A DNA stretch of 64,000 nt, from assembly GCA_017477505.1 (NCBI GenBank), contig JAFUVQ010000037.1:17412-81411 (forward strand), read 5' to 3'. Shown piece after piece: positions 1 through 9,047 of this stretch (positions are counted from its first letter, which is position 1; every line of letters starts with the position of its first letter). This DNA comes from Eubacterium sp. (GTDB lineage Bacteria > Bacillota > Clostridia > Lachnospirales > Lachnospiraceae). The notes beneath the pieces were generated by a model that did not search any database, was not told the origin of the DNA, and saw nothing but the letters and a program-made list of their open reading frames with translations. The position numbers and the translations under genes were made by a program.

Positions 1-593
1 TTCTCGTGAATACCATGGAGAAAGATATAGATACGGTTATCATCCTCAACAAGGTCGATCTTGTCAGTGATGAGGCTGCAGAGTCTCTGAAAAAGATTTA
101 TTCCGATGCAGGCTATGAGGTTATACTCACGTCTACAAAGCAGGGTATCGGCATGGATACACTGAGAGAGATGATAAAGGATACTACGAGTATTCTTTCG
201 GGGCCATCCGGAGTAGGCAAAAGCTCTATCGTAAACAGTCTTTACGGCAGCAAGGTTGCTGAATCGGGCAAAATAAGCGAGAAGATCAAACGGGGAAAGA
301 ATACTACAAGAAGCAGTACGCTGCTCTGTCTTAAGAGCATTTCTGAAGAAACATATATTATGGATACACCGGGTTTTTCGTCTCTATACAACGAACTGGA
401 GCCCGCGGAGCTTGCGTTACATTTTAAAGAAATGCAGCAGTACTTCGGCAGGTGCCGTTTTACAGGCTGTGTTCATATGGAGGAGCCCGATTGCGCTGTG
501 AAGGATGCTGTTCAGGCAGGGCTTATCCACAGAGAAAGATATGACAGCTATAGAAATATATACGAGGAACTGATGAAAAGGAGGAAATGGTAG
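1..593 (+). CDS. rsgA: Ribosome biogenesis GTPase RsgA, 5'-truncated by the window edge
   Basis: Cytoplasmic GTPase acting in late maturation of the 30S ribosomal subunit. The frame is open from base 1, so the N-terminal OB-fold and the true start lie outside the window. What remains shows the circularly permuted GTPase order of the family: G4 NKVD first, then the P-loop GPSGVGKSS near base 200, then G3 DTPGF near base 364. A zinc-binding tail follows (CRFTGC, H, EPDC). The stop at 591-593 is one base before the rpe start, and the rpe ribosome site AGGAGG (580-585) lies inside this gene, so the two are probably translationally coupled. The rsgA-rpe pairing is common in Firmicutes. Identification is firm; only the start is unknown. 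Confidence 0.95.
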   Translation, partial: LVNTMEKDIDTVIILNKVDLVSDEAAESLKKIYSDAGYEVILTSTKQGIGMDTLREMIKDTTSILSGPSGVGKSSIVNSLYGSKVAESGKISEKIKRGKNTTRSSTLLCLKSISEETYIMDTPGFSSLYNELEPAELALHFKEMQQYFGRCRFTGCVHMEEPDCAVKDAVQAGLIHRERYDSYRNIYEELMKRRKW

Positions 594-594
594 T

Positions 595-1248
595 ATGAAT
601 ATACTGGCACCATCAATACTATCCATAGATTTTAATAACATGGGCAGAGATATCGGAAGGCTTCTTGAATCCGGTATAGAGTATATTCATGTGGATGTAA
701 TGGACGGAATGTTCGTTCCCAACATTTCATTCGGCCCTCCTGTCATAAAATGCGTGAGAGAGGCTGCAGGCGATGCAAAGCTGGATGTGCACCTTATGAT
801 AGAGGAGCCTATCAGATATATAGATACATTTAAAAAATGCGGCGCGGATATGTTAACGGTACATGCTGAGGCGGCGGTTCATCTTGACAGGACGGTAAAT
901 GCCATAAGAGAGGCGGGTATGAGACCGGCTGTGGCAATTAATCCGGCTACTTCCATTCATGTACTGGATGATATACTTCCGCTTCTTGATATGGTGCTTA
1001 TCATGACGGTAAATCCGGGATATGGCGGACAGGAGCTTATACCATATACTCTTGATAAGGTACGTGCACTTAAGAAAGAGATTGACAGTAGAGGCCTTAG
1101 TACAGATATAGAGGTTGACGGCGGAGTGACGGCTGACAATATCAGTGATGTCGTAGATGCCGGGGCAAATGTGATAGTTGCAGGCTCAGCAGTCTTTAAG
1201 GGCGGCAATATTGAAGAAAACGTTAAGGAACTTAAAGCAAAGATTTAA
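595..1248 (+). CDS. rpe: Ribulose-phosphate 3-epimerase
   Basis: Interconverts ribulose 5-phosphate and xylulose 5-phosphate in the pentose phosphate pathway; cytoplasmic TIM barrel. The 217 residues are full length for the family. Visible signatures are APSILSIDF at the N-terminus, HVDVMDGMFVPN (metal-binding His and catalytic Asp), LDVHLMIEEP with the next metal His, MTVNPGYGGQ for phosphate contacts, and DIEVDGGV with the second catalytic Asp. The ATG at 595 directly follows the rsgA stop and has AGGAGG about ten bases upstream. The next gene starts 17 bases downstream with its own Shine-Dalgarno site, so rsgA, rpe and the lipoprotein gene probably share a transcript. Confidence 0.97.
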   Translation: MNILAPSILSIDFNNMGRDIGRLLESGIEYIHVDVMDGMFVPNISFGPPVIKCVREAAGDAKLDVHLMIEEPIRYIDTFKKCGADMLTVHAEAAVHLDRTVNAIREAGMRPAVAINPATSIHVLDDILPLLDMVLIMTVNPGYGGQELIPYTLDKVRALKKEIDSRGLSTDIEVDGGVTADNISDVVDAGANVIVAGSAVFKGGNIEENVKELKAKI

Positions 1249-1265
1249 GAATCGGAGGATATAAT

Positions 1266-2285
1266 TTGAGTCATAAGAAGAGCAGACAATTCCATAGAGT
1301 TTTAGTGTGTTTTATGGTTTCGCTGCTTCTTCTTACATCCTGCGGAAGTACGGCGAAGAAGCAGGCAACAGCCACGGACGCTTCTGCTGCCGGCCATAAT
1401 CACAGAGAGGATTTTACAGTCAGGAGTGATTATGTGAAAACCTCTTCCGATGAGGTTAAGGTTTATACACTTCCTGATGAAAAATCAGAGGTTTATATTA
1501 ATCTGGTTAAGGGAGTGGATCTTTCGAGGACAGGATATACTCCTGAATGGACAGAGGTTTTGATAAACGGAGGATATTATTATATCCCCAGCAGTCAGTT
1601 GGAAAAGACTGAGATAAAATGGGCTACGGAGACAGATTCCGAGAAGGTGAATTATACTATATTCATTGATCCTGCAAAGCAGCTTATCATAGATACCGAA
1701 AGGGAGAATCTCTCTCCTGCGGCAGATCTCGGTACTAAAATGAAGATGGCTCAGGGCGGGGCCGGAACAGTTACCGGTTCATTTGAATATGCAGTCAATC
1801 TTGAGGTCGCAGAGGTTCTCGAGGATGAACTTACGAAGAGGGGCTACAATGTAATTCTTTCGAGAGAAACCAATAATGTAAATATAAGCAATGCCCAGCG
1901 TGCGGTAATGGCAAACAAGGCTGAGGCGGATATCTTTATACGTATCGACACGCCGGTTCTTCAGAATCCTGAAATATCAGGGGTACTGGGATTTGTTACT
2001 ACATCTACAAATCCTTATACAGGTAATAATTATCATAACAGTTACCTGCTCAGTTATTCGATTCTGGAGTCGATATGCAGTAAGACTAATCTTACTCTTA
2101 TGGGGGTTTATGAAACAGATAATATGACAGCACTCAATTATTGTGATATGCCTGCAACTGTGATAGATGTAGGATTTCTGTCAAATATAAATGATGATGC
2201 CAACCTTTCATCTGCGGAGTATAAGAGCCTTCTGGCTGTAAAGATCGCGGATGGCATAGATAAGTATTTCAGCGAAAAGAGATAG
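1266..2285 (+). CDS. Lipoprotein with SH3-like and amidase_3-like domains, zinc ligands lost
   Basis: A 339-residue exported lipoprotein with a TTG start at 1266, supported by CGGAGG ten bases upstream. The signal peptide ends in the lipobox LTSC (Cys26). Residues about 50-115 look like a bacterial SH3 domain. Residues 130-338 follow the fold of N-acetylmuramoyl-L-alanine amidase family 3, including a near-canonical VGFLSN close to the end. However, three of the four positions that bind zinc or catalyse in this family are changed: DPGHGG reads DPAKQL (His to Lys138), SIHAN reads RIDTP (His to Asp228), and the glutamate before GFLSN is Asp301. Only the Glu at about 174 remains. I infer a non-catalytic wall-binding or regulatory protein rather than an active amidase. 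Confidence 0.85.
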   Translation: MSHKKSRQFHRVLVCFMVSLLLLTSCGSTAKKQATATDASAAGHNHREDFTVRSDYVKTSSDEVKVYTLPDEKSEVYINLVKGVDLSRTGYTPEWTEVLINGGYYYIPSSQLEKTEIKWATETDSEKVNYTIFIDPAKQLIIDTERENLSPAADLGTKMKMAQGGAGTVTGSFEYAVNLEVAEVLEDELTKRGYNVILSRETNNVNISNAQRAVMANKAEADIFIRIDTPVLQNPEISGVLGFVTTSTNPYTGNNYHNSYLLSYSILESICSKTNLTLMGVYETDNMTALNYCDMPATVIDVGFLSNINDDANLSSAEYKSLLAVKIADGIDKYFSEKR

Positions 2286-2318
2286 GTTTTCGGATGTTAT
2301 AACAGGGGTACCGGGCTT

Positions 2319-4427
2319 ATGGATAAGAGTAAAAAGGTATATAAGAAAATCAATAAAACAGGAATTGTCGGAACTATCATTACATTTCTTATTTTCGGAG
2401 CATTTTCAGCATTTCTTCTGATAACTCTATATTTATTCTTTACCACATATGCTATTGAATCGAAGATTCAGGGAGACTACTGGCAGCTTGCGGATATAGC
2501 TGACGATATGGCAGATGACAGCATAACAGATACCCAGATGAAAGAACGGCTTGATAGGATGGGTGGCAGCTATGTAATTCTTGACGGCAACAGAAATATC
2601 ATTCAAAAGAAGGGTGAGGCATCTTTCAGGACCGATGACAAGGGCATAATCAACAGAATAGGAACCAGGAATATCAAGGGATACATTGACAAAAGCGACA
2701 GTCTGGTACAGAGATCTTTCTATGGCGGTATCTCCCTTAGCTGGAAAAAACTTTTGACCAGTAACCTGGAAATACCGGGGTTAAGTGACCTTGAAATAAA
2801 TCTGGAAACAAAAGAAAATGATGATGATGATGAAGACGAGGTTGGTTTTACATACAATACAGAATTTCAGGAAAAGTATAATGAACTGATGGATGAAAGA
2901 TATAAGAACGACCATGATGTTGGATTCCTCGAGGTACCTCTGTGGCTGGAATATCCGGTTGAACAGAAGGATGAATTTATAGTATACAGAACAGTATTTG
3001 ATATTAAATTGAGAGATGCCGATCTGGCTATAGAAATCTTTTTACTCACGGCAGTTTTCGTATCTGTTGTCCTGCATGTTCTGCTGATAATGGGAATCGT
3101 AAATTTCGTAAGGCAGAGACGTATACTGAATATGTTCCTTACCGATACGGTTACGGGAGGCCATAACTGGATGTGGTTCCTGATAAAGGGTGAGCATCTT
3201 CTTAAGAAAAGGTCTGTTTCAAAGATTCCTTATGCCATGGTCAGCATGTCCATGGTCAATTACAGAAGCTATACACTGTGTCATTCGGTGAGAGATGGTG
3301 AGAGATTACTAAAGAAACTGAATTACAGCCTGTCAAGAGAACTGAGACCTCGTGAACTCATGGCGCATGCAGCTACGGGCGAATTTTCACTTATCCTGCG
3401 TGCTGAAAATGATGATGATCTGAAGCAAAGACTTAATACCATAATCGGGAAGCTGTCGACAATTGAAAGTCCGCATGTGTTCCATTTCCACGCGGGTGTA
3501 AACGTTATGAAGCCGGCCATGGATGAGAACGGCCGCATCCATAGAAGAAAGAATGTAAATATTGAGGATGAATACAATAAAGCCTGCGCTGCTAAAAACA
3601 GGCTTTTGGACAATGACGATTCAGCAGTTTCCTTCTTTGATACAAATCTTGTTGAAGAAGAAAAGTGGGTTGATACCGTAAATGAAAAGCAGCTCGAAGC
3701 ACTTAAGAATGAGGAATACAAGGTTTATTATCAGCCGAAATACGATCCGAGAACAAATGAGCTTAAGGGCGCGGAAGCACTTATCAGGTGGGAATCACCG
3801 GAATTCGGATTTGTTACTCCGAACCGTATAATTCCAATATTTGAGAAAAACGGATTCATCGTTAATATAGATAATTACATGATCACCCACGTTGCGAGAG
3901 ATCAGAAGATGTGGCTTGATAAAGGCTTAAAATGCGTTCCGGTTTCAGTAAACGTATCAAGAGCACATTTTGTAGATGCGGATCTTGCAGAACAGATAAG
4001 AGACATGGTCGACAGAGAAGGAGCGCCGCATAACCTTATAGAGATAGAGCTTACGGAAAGCGCTTTCTTTGATGATAAGAAAGCAATGATAACAACAATA
4101 AAGAAGCTGAAGAATTATGGTTTCCAGGTATCCATGGATGATTTCGGGGCAGGATATTCATCGCTGAATTCACTTAAAGATATGCCGCTTGACGTATTGA
4201 AGCTGGATGCAGATTTCTTCAGAGGAGAAAACGCCGGCGAGAGAGGCGACATAGTAGTCAAAGAAGCTATAAAACTTGCCAAGAGCCTCAACATGAGAAC
4301 CGTTGCAGAAGGCGTCGAGGAGAAAGAACAGGTCGACTTCCTCGCGGAGCAGGGCTGCGATATGATCCAGGGCTATTATTACGCAAAGCCAATGCCCAAG
4401 ACCGATTACGAAACCAGAATGCACTAA
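2319..4427 (+). CDS. Membrane c-di-GMP phosphodiesterase: degenerate GGDEF plus intact EAL
   Basis: A 702-residue sensor enzyme predicted to hydrolyse cyclic di-GMP. Membrane helices lie at about residues 16-40 and 240-263 and flank an extracytoplasmic sensor region of about 200 residues that includes a run of acidic residues. A GGDEF-type domain follows in which the signature has become ATGEF, so cyclase activity is unlikely. The C-terminal EAL domain looks complete: AEALIRW, VSVNVSRAHF, IEIELTES, SMDDFGAGYSSL, the Lys in VLKLDADFF, AEGVE, and QGYYYAKPMP at the end. The start has only a weak upstream purine stretch (CAGGGG). The gene follows the lipoprotein by 33 bases. Two to three copies of a GCCTGTCACCG repeat begin right at the stop codon. 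Confidence 0.93.
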   Translation: MDKSKKVYKKINKTGIVGTIITFLIFGAFSAFLLITLYLFFTTYAIESKIQGDYWQLADIADDMADDSITDTQMKERLDRMGGSYVILDGNRNIIQKKGEASFRTDDKGIINRIGTRNIKGYIDKSDSLVQRSFYGGISLSWKKLLTSNLEIPGLSDLEINLETKENDDDDEDEVGFTYNTEFQEKYNELMDERYKNDHDVGFLEVPLWLEYPVEQKDEFIVYRTVFDIKLRDADLAIEIFLLTAVFVSVVLHVLLIMGIVNFVRQRRILNMFLTDTVTGGHNWMWFLIKGEHLLKKRSVSKIPYAMVSMSMVNYRSYTLCHSVRDGERLLKKLNYSLSRELRPRELMAHAATGEFSLILRAENDDDLKQRLNTIIGKLSTIESPHVFHFHAGVNVMKPAMDENGRIHRRKNVNIEDEYNKACAAKNRLLDNDDSAVSFFDTNLVEEEKWVDTVNEKQLEALKNEEYKVYYQPKYDPRTNELKGAEALIRWESPEFGFVTPNRIIPIFEKNGFIVNIDNYMITHVARDQKMWLDKGLKCVPVSVNVSRAHFVDADLAEQIRDMVDREGAPHNLIEIELTESAFFDDKKAMITTIKKLKNYGFQVSMDDFGAGYSSLNSLKDMPLDVLKLDADFFRGENAGERGDIVVKEAIKLAKSLNMRTVAEGVEEKEQVDFLAEQGCDMIQGYYYAKPMPKTDYETRMH

Positions 4428-4525
4428 ATATGAACAAACTATTAAGTGCCTGTCACCGTGATAACTGTTAATCGCCTGTCACCGCAAAAAAAAATATGAA
4501 CAAACTGTTAAGTGCCTGTCACCGT
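4426..4525 (+). repeat. Direct repeats carrying GCCTGTCACCG, downstream of the EAL gene
   Basis: A 34-base unit at 4426-4459 recurs almost unchanged at 4492-4525 (AACAAACT, one variable base, TTAAGTGCCTGTCACCGT). A partial copy lies between them (core at 4474-4484). The three cores GCCTGTCACCG sit at 4448-4458, 4474-4484 and 4514-4524. GTG...CAC can form a very small hairpin in each. From memory, GTGCCTGTCACC-like intergenic repeats occur in many bacteria and have been linked to REP-type elements mobilised by Y1 transposases. No transposase is present here, so that link is only a suggestion. Confidence 0.7.
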
Positions 4526-4535
4526 AATAAAGTTC

Positions 4536-4564
4536 TTGACAGTCAATCTCTTTTGTGTTAGCTT
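4536..4564 (+). promoter_or_regulatory. Probable sigma-A promoter of the leuA T-box transcript
   Basis: A perfect -35 TTGACA at 4536-4541 is followed after 17 bases by TAGCTT (4559-4564), a weak but acceptable -10. It lies just upstream of the T-box leader and downstream of the repeat cluster, so leuA appears to have its own promoter. Confidence 0.6.
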
Positions 4565-4594
4565 AAGGGAACAATCTAATATGTTAAATGCATT

Positions 4595-4863
4595 GAAGAG
4601 GACTAGTAGGATGCAGGGAGCTACGGAGAGATCTGCCGGGTGGTGCGAGGCAGCTGTGAAGTGTATCTGAACTCACCTTGGAGCAGCCGGATGAATGAGC
4701 ATATGCTCGTAGTAGTTTAGGACGGAGCCCAACCGTTACAGTGGGAGGATATAAGATTCGTTGAATCCGTATCCGCAGAGTGCATATCTTTTTGATATGA
4801 AGTAGAGTGGTACCGCGCGATATAGCGTCTCTATAGTAGTTGATACTGTAGAGACGTTTTTTT
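4595..4863 (+). promoter_or_regulatory. T-box leader, leucine specifier CUC, upstream of leuA
   Basis: tRNA-sensing transcription attenuator. Stem I opens with the GAGGACTAGTAGG kink-turn-like motif at about 4597. The specifier loop reads GAA-CTC-ACC with CTC (leucine) at 4672-4674, matching the downstream leucine gene. The T-box AGAGTGGTACCGCG is at 4804-4817. It is followed by a terminator stem CGTCTCTA (4826-4833) / TAGAGACG (4849-4856) and a run of seven T (4857-4863). Uncharged tRNA-Leu with a GAG anticodon would be expected to favour the antiterminator and so leuA expression. Specifier, T-box and terminator are all visible, which makes the call strong. Confidence 0.95.
4826..4863 (+). 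terminator. Attenuator terminator of the leuA T-box
   Basis: Eight-base-pair stem CGTCTCTA / TAGAGACG with a loop of about 15 bases, followed by seven T. Its 5' arm directly follows the T-box sequence, the usual arrangement for a mutually exclusive antiterminator. Confidence 0.9.
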
Positions 4864-4966
4864 ACGTTTTAGAAAACTCAGTTTCTGACGGCGCCGGGAA
4901 ACTAAATTAAGTATTGTTGAAAAAACATGGTAATCATAGTACAATATAATTTTGGAGGACGAGAAT

Positions 4967-6640
4967 ATGAAGAATTACGAACATTACAGAAGAGGTTATT
5001 ATATGCCACCGGTGGACTCCACCGAATGGGTAAAGAAAGAGTATGTCGATAAAGCTCCTATCTGGTGCAGTGTCGACCTTAGAGACGGAAATCAGGCACT
5101 CATAGTACCTATGAGCCTGGATGAAAAAATCGAGTTTTATAAAGAACTCATCAGAGTAGGTTTTAAGGAGATAGAGGTAGGATTCCCTGCTGCAAGTGAT
5201 ACTGAGTATGAATTCTGCAGAAGACTTATAGAGGATGATCTTATACCTGATGACGTTACTATACAGGTACTTACTCAGGCCAGAGAGCATATCATCAAGA
5301 AAACATTTGATGCCGTTAAGGGAGCTAATCCTAAAAATGTAATCGTGCATCTTTATAATTCAACCAGCGTTGCTCAGCGTGAGCAGGTGTTCAAAAAATC
5401 CAAAGAGGAGATAAAGCAGCTTGCTATCGACGGAGCTGAACTTCTTAAGCAACTTGCGGATGAAGCAGGTGCTCCATACAGATTCGAGTATTCTCCTGAA
5501 AGTTTCACAGGTACAGAACCTGAATATGCACTTGAGGTTTGTAATGCGGTTCTTGATGTATGGAAGCCAACAGCTGACAGAACAGCTATAATAAACCTTC
5601 CGGCAACGGTTGAACTGTCACTTCCTCATGTATATGCAAGCCAGATTGAGTACTTAAGTAAAAATCTTAAGTACAGAGAAAATGTTGTGCTTTCACTTCA
5701 TCCGCACAATGACCGTGGATGTGGTGTCGCAGATGCAGAGCTCGGACTTCTTGCGGGAGCTGACAGAATCGAAGGAACTCTTTTCGGAAATGGTGAGAGA
5801 ACGGGAAATGTTGATATAATAACACTCGCTCTCAATATGTATACCCACGGAGTTGATCCTTGCCTTGACTTTACAGATATGCCGCATATTCAGGAGAGAT
5901 ATGAGACTCTTACAGGTATGCAGGTTCATATGAGACAGCCTTATTGCGGCAAACTTGTATTTGCTGCTTTCTCAGGTTCTCATCAGGATGCCATAGCCAA
6001 GGGAATGAAGTTCAGGGAAAATGATCCGAAGAGTATGTGGACCGTTCCTTACCTTCCGCTTAATCCTGAAGATATCGGCCGTACTTATGACGGTGACGTT
6101 ATCCGTATCAACAGTCAGTCCGGTAAGGGTGGTATAGGTTTCATACTTGAGACCAAGTACGGATTCGATCTTCCTAAGTCAATGAAGGAAGATGTGGGAT
6201 ATACAGTAAAGGGTATTTCCGATCATCAGCATAAAGAGCTTGAAAGTGACGAAGTGCTTGATGTATTTAAAAATGAATATATCAATGTTGAAGGTCCTAT
6301 TAAGTATATTGAGTGCCACTTCAAGCAGGAAGACGGTATTAAGTGTGAGCTTACTATTGAGAGAGACGGAATTAAAAAGGTTTACCATGGTCAGGGTAAC
6401 GGACGTCTTGACGCGGTCAGCAATGCTCTTATGAGACATTTCAAGATTTCATTTAATATAAACAGCTATGAGGAACATGCTCTTAACAGAGGTTCCAATT
6501 CCAAGGCATGTTCATATGTAGCTATTCAGATGGATGGTCAGGAAAAGGAATTCTGGGGAGCAGGTATTGATGATGATATCATCGTATCATCAGTATATGC
6601 ACTTATAAGTGCTGTTAACCGTGCCATAGCGGAGGGTTAA
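4967..6640 (+). CDS. leuA: 2-isopropylmalate synthase
   Basis: Condenses acetyl-CoA with 2-oxoisovalerate, the first committed step of leucine synthesis; cytoplasmic. The long form of about 557 residues resembles the yeast-type LeuA class. The N-terminal TIM barrel shows VDLRDGNQAL, VGFPAASDTEYEF, the metal-binding LHPHNDRG and GNGERTGNVD. The C-terminal part (from about residue 430) is the regulatory domain that binds leucine in this family. I chose the ATG at 4967, with GGAGGA eight bases upstream. An in-frame TTG at 4952 would place that site inside the coding region. The leucine T-box upstream fits the product. No other leu genes follow, so later pathway steps are encoded elsewhere. Confidence 0.96.
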   Translation: MKNYEHYRRGYYMPPVDSTEWVKKEYVDKAPIWCSVDLRDGNQALIVPMSLDEKIEFYKELIRVGFKEIEVGFPAASDTEYEFCRRLIEDDLIPDDVTIQVLTQAREHIIKKTFDAVKGANPKNVIVHLYNSTSVAQREQVFKKSKEEIKQLAIDGAELLKQLADEAGAPYRFEYSPESFTGTEPEYALEVCNAVLDVWKPTADRTAIINLPATVELSLPHVYASQIEYLSKNLKYRENVVLSLHPHNDRGCGVADAELGLLAGADRIEGTLFGNGERTGNVDIITLALNMYTHGVDPCLDFTDMPHIQERYETLTGMQVHMRQPYCGKLVFAAFSGSHQDAIAKGMKFRENDPKSMWTVPYLPLNPEDIGRTYDGDVIRINSQSGKGGIGFILETKYGFDLPKSMKEDVGYTVKGISDHQHKELESDEVLDVFKNEYINVEGPIKYIECHFKQEDGIKCELTIERDGIKKVYHGQGNGRLDAVSNALMRHFKISFNINSYEEHALNRGSNSKACSYVAIQMDGQEKEFWGAGIDDDIIVSSVYALISAVNRAIAEG

Positions 6641-6643
6641 AGT

Positions 6644-7768
6644 ATGGGGGCACTTTCGGAAGGTAGAGAGTATCTTTCAACTATGCAGGAAGAGCTGGCG
6701 GAGGTTGAAAGGCTTAAAAGAGAACTGGACGGCCTAAAGTCCGATCAGAAAAAACTTGAGAAGGATATAGTTTCAACCGAAAAATCCATAAAGAATGAGA
6801 TAGCTTCTACCATTAAGAGAAAAAGAAATGACCTTAAGGATGAATATGCCCAGAAGACTCACGAAGTAAACAATGAAAAGAAGGGGATAGAACAGCAGAA
6901 AAGCAGGAAGCGTTCCAGAGAGGTCGCAGCCCGTGTGGGTGACGAGACAAGTATGCTTGTCAATGAAAATAAAGAGATACGTAAGGATATCATGAGATAT
7001 CTCAGGGAAAATCGTGTTCCGAAGATATTCCGGAATCGTGTTTTTGAAGTACTCTTTGATCCCGTCGGACTGGTCGACTGGGGCGAATTCCTGGCTGCCG
7101 GCTTTGTGGCATTTCTGTTGATTCCGTGGCTGATCTATCAGCTGGGGCAGTTCACCGGAATTTATAATGAACTGAATACTGCCAACAAAAAAGTATTTCT
7201 TGTTATTCTTGTGGCAGTATGGATAATTCTGGTTCTGGTGGTTTATTTCCTTATCTATGCAAATGTAAAGATGAAGTATAAGGATGTCTTTACGCAGACC
7301 AGGGAGCTCCGCAGGGAGATAAATGTAAATGATAAGAAGATAAATGATATAAAGAGAAATATCCATCGTGACAAGGATGATTCCAAGTATGATCTGGATG
7401 AGTTCAACGTGAAGATACAACTTGCTGAAGAAAAACAGGAAGCTATCAACTTTGACAGAAATAATGCTCTTAAAGATTTTGATGAAAATGTAACGAAGAG
7501 CATTACTGACGAGATAACTGAAAAGAGAACTCCCGAGCTTGAAGAAAAGAAGAAGGCTCTGGAAGAATTAATAGAGAAAACAGAAGAGATAAATGCTGAA
7601 TATGATTCTGCTTCAGCGGATATTGATTCTAAGTACATAAGCGAACTGGGTGCGGATATAGTCCGCCCTGATGTCATAGACAAACTGGCGAAGATCATGG
7701 ATGAAGGTAAAGCTTCTACCATAGGAGACGCTATAGAAGTTCTGAAGGGAAAGAATAGTGCAGACTGA
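6644..7768 (+). CDS. Coiled-coil membrane protein with a central transmembrane hairpin
   Basis: Unrecognised family, 374 residues. Residues about 10-110 are highly charged with heptad-like Leu/Ile/Glu/Lys spacing (coiled coil). Two hydrophobic segments at about 150-175 and 185-207 form a hairpin, and a second long coiled coil (about 215-340) follows. Both coiled-coil arms would then lie on the same side of the membrane, probably the cytoplasm. GGAGGG at 6631-6636 supports the ATG at 6644. The gene starts four bases after leuA and overlaps the next gene by 11 bases, so it is coupled with the DUF5711-like and CvpA-like genes. A scaffolding or envelope-stress role is conceivable but not shown. 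Confidence 0.8.
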   Translation: MGALSEGREYLSTMQEELAEVERLKRELDGLKSDQKKLEKDIVSTEKSIKNEIASTIKRKRNDLKDEYAQKTHEVNNEKKGIEQQKSRKRSREVAARVGDETSMLVNENKEIRKDIMRYLRENRVPKIFRNRVFEVLFDPVGLVDWGEFLAAGFVAFLLIPWLIYQLGQFTGIYNELNTANKKVFLVILVAVWIILVLVVYFLIYANVKMKYKDVFTQTRELRREINVNDKKINDIKRNIHRDKDDSKYDLDEFNVKIQLAEEKQEAINFDRNNALKDFDENVTKSITDEITEKRTPELEEKKKALEELIEKTEEINAEYDSASADIDSKYISELGADIVRPDVIDKLAKIMDEGKASTIGDAIEVLKGKNSAD

Positions 7769-9047
7769 AAACCTCAGAGAATTGCATAAGAAAGAAGATA
7801 ATGTTATCGATGGCGGCGGAAGTGAAGAGCTGAGGAGAGAAAACCGTGAGATACATGAGAGAAGAAGAATAGGAAACAGGAAGTTAAAGCTTCTGGTACT
7901 ATTAATTCTGTTTGTGGCTCTCATAGTTTCGGGCATAGTATTTTTCATTTCCAGCAGAAGAAGCTATAAAAGCTATAAGGTTGTGAGCAGTGTTGATACC
8001 GCATTTGATTCTGATTCGGAATATCTTGAATTTGCGGGTAATCTTCTTAAGTACAGCCCGGCGGGTGTTTCATACATTAACCAGAGTGGTGAAACTGTAT
8101 GGACTGCCGGCGTAAACATGAATTCACCTATAGCTGAGATCAGCGGCGGCTATGCCGTTGTAGCTGATAAGGGCGGTAACAGTGTTGCAGTCTACAATGT
8201 GGACGGAGAGGTTACCAGCGAGACCATGCCATATAAGATATGCGACGTGGATATTTCTTCTTCAGGCGCTTTTGTGGTTGTTCTGGAGAGTGATTCCGCA
8301 AATTATACCAGCATGTACAGCAGGGTCGGAGATAAGATATATGAGATAAAGACATCTATCAAGAACAGCGGTTATCCTGTGGATGTAACACTTTCTGATG
8401 ACGGACAGAAGCTTTTCACAAGCTATCTGTATCTTTCGGGAGTTACCCCGAAGATAAATCTTACAGCCTATAACTTCGGAGACGTAGGTCAGAATGAAAA
8501 TGCCGACCGTATGGTGGGTGGATATTCATTTGAGGAAGAAATGATACCCAAGGTGGAATTTGTGTCGAATGATACAGTTGCGGCTTTCGCTGATTCCGAG
8601 ATAATTATCTATGCCATGAAGGAAAAACCCAGCGAGAAGGTCAGAATTCCTTATGAGACCAATATACTCAGCATCTTCTATGGCAAAGATTACGTAGGCA
8701 TCATAGAGAAAAATGCCAGCGTGGTTCTTACGGGAACTGCAACTGACAGTAAAAGAAAAGCATCAGATTCCGTTTATCGTATGAAAGTTTATGATTTTTC
8801 CGGAAATGAAAGATTCAGCTATGATTTTGACATGGATTATGAAAGAGTCATTGCCAGCGATAAAGAGATTATCATTTCCGGCGGATCGGCTATCGATATT
8901 GTAAGCATGAACGGCAGAAGCAGATTCATTTATAATTTCAGCGCTCCTGTAAGGAATATTATTCCGACTTCAGGAAGGAACAAATACATTATTACATTTG
9001 ATGACAGAACAGAAACCATAAAACTCAGTAAAAAGGAAGAAGAATGA
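7758..9047 (+). CDS. DUF5711-like membrane-anchored beta-propeller protein
   Basis: A 429-residue protein with a basic cytoplasmic N-terminus (about 50 residues), a single membrane helix at about 52-72, and a long extracytoplasmic region. That region has repeated beta-strand blades (for example LLKYSPAGVSYINQSGETVW and VADKGGNSVAVYNVDGEV) typical of PQQ/WD-like propellers. The pattern matches my memory of DUF5711 proteins, which are common in Lachnospiraceae and have no established function. The start is GTG at 7758 behind GAAGGGAAAG and overlaps the preceding gene by 11 bases. The stop overlaps the CvpA-like gene by four bases (ATGA). Three genes sharing such overlaps are likely co-translated parts of one envelope system. 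Confidence 0.8.
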   Translation: MQTENLRELHKKEDNVIDGGGSEELRRENREIHERRRIGNRKLKLLVLLILFVALIVSGIVFFISSRRSYKSYKVVSSVDTAFDSDSEYLEFAGNLLKYSPAGVSYINQSGETVWTAGVNMNSPIAEISGGYAVVADKGGNSVAVYNVDGEVTSETMPYKICDVDISSSGAFVVVLESDSANYTSMYSRVGDKIYEIKTSIKNSGYPVDVTLSDDGQKLFTSYLYLSGVTPKINLTAYNFGDVGQNENADRMVGGYSFEEEMIPKVEFVSNDTVAAFADSEIIIYAMKEKPSEKVRIPYETNILSIFYGKDYVGIIEKNASVVLTGTATDSKRKASDSVYRMKVYDFSGNERFSYDFDMDYERVIASDKEIIISGGSAIDIVSMNGRSRFIYNFSAPVRNIIPTSGRNKYIITFDDRTETIKLSKKEEE

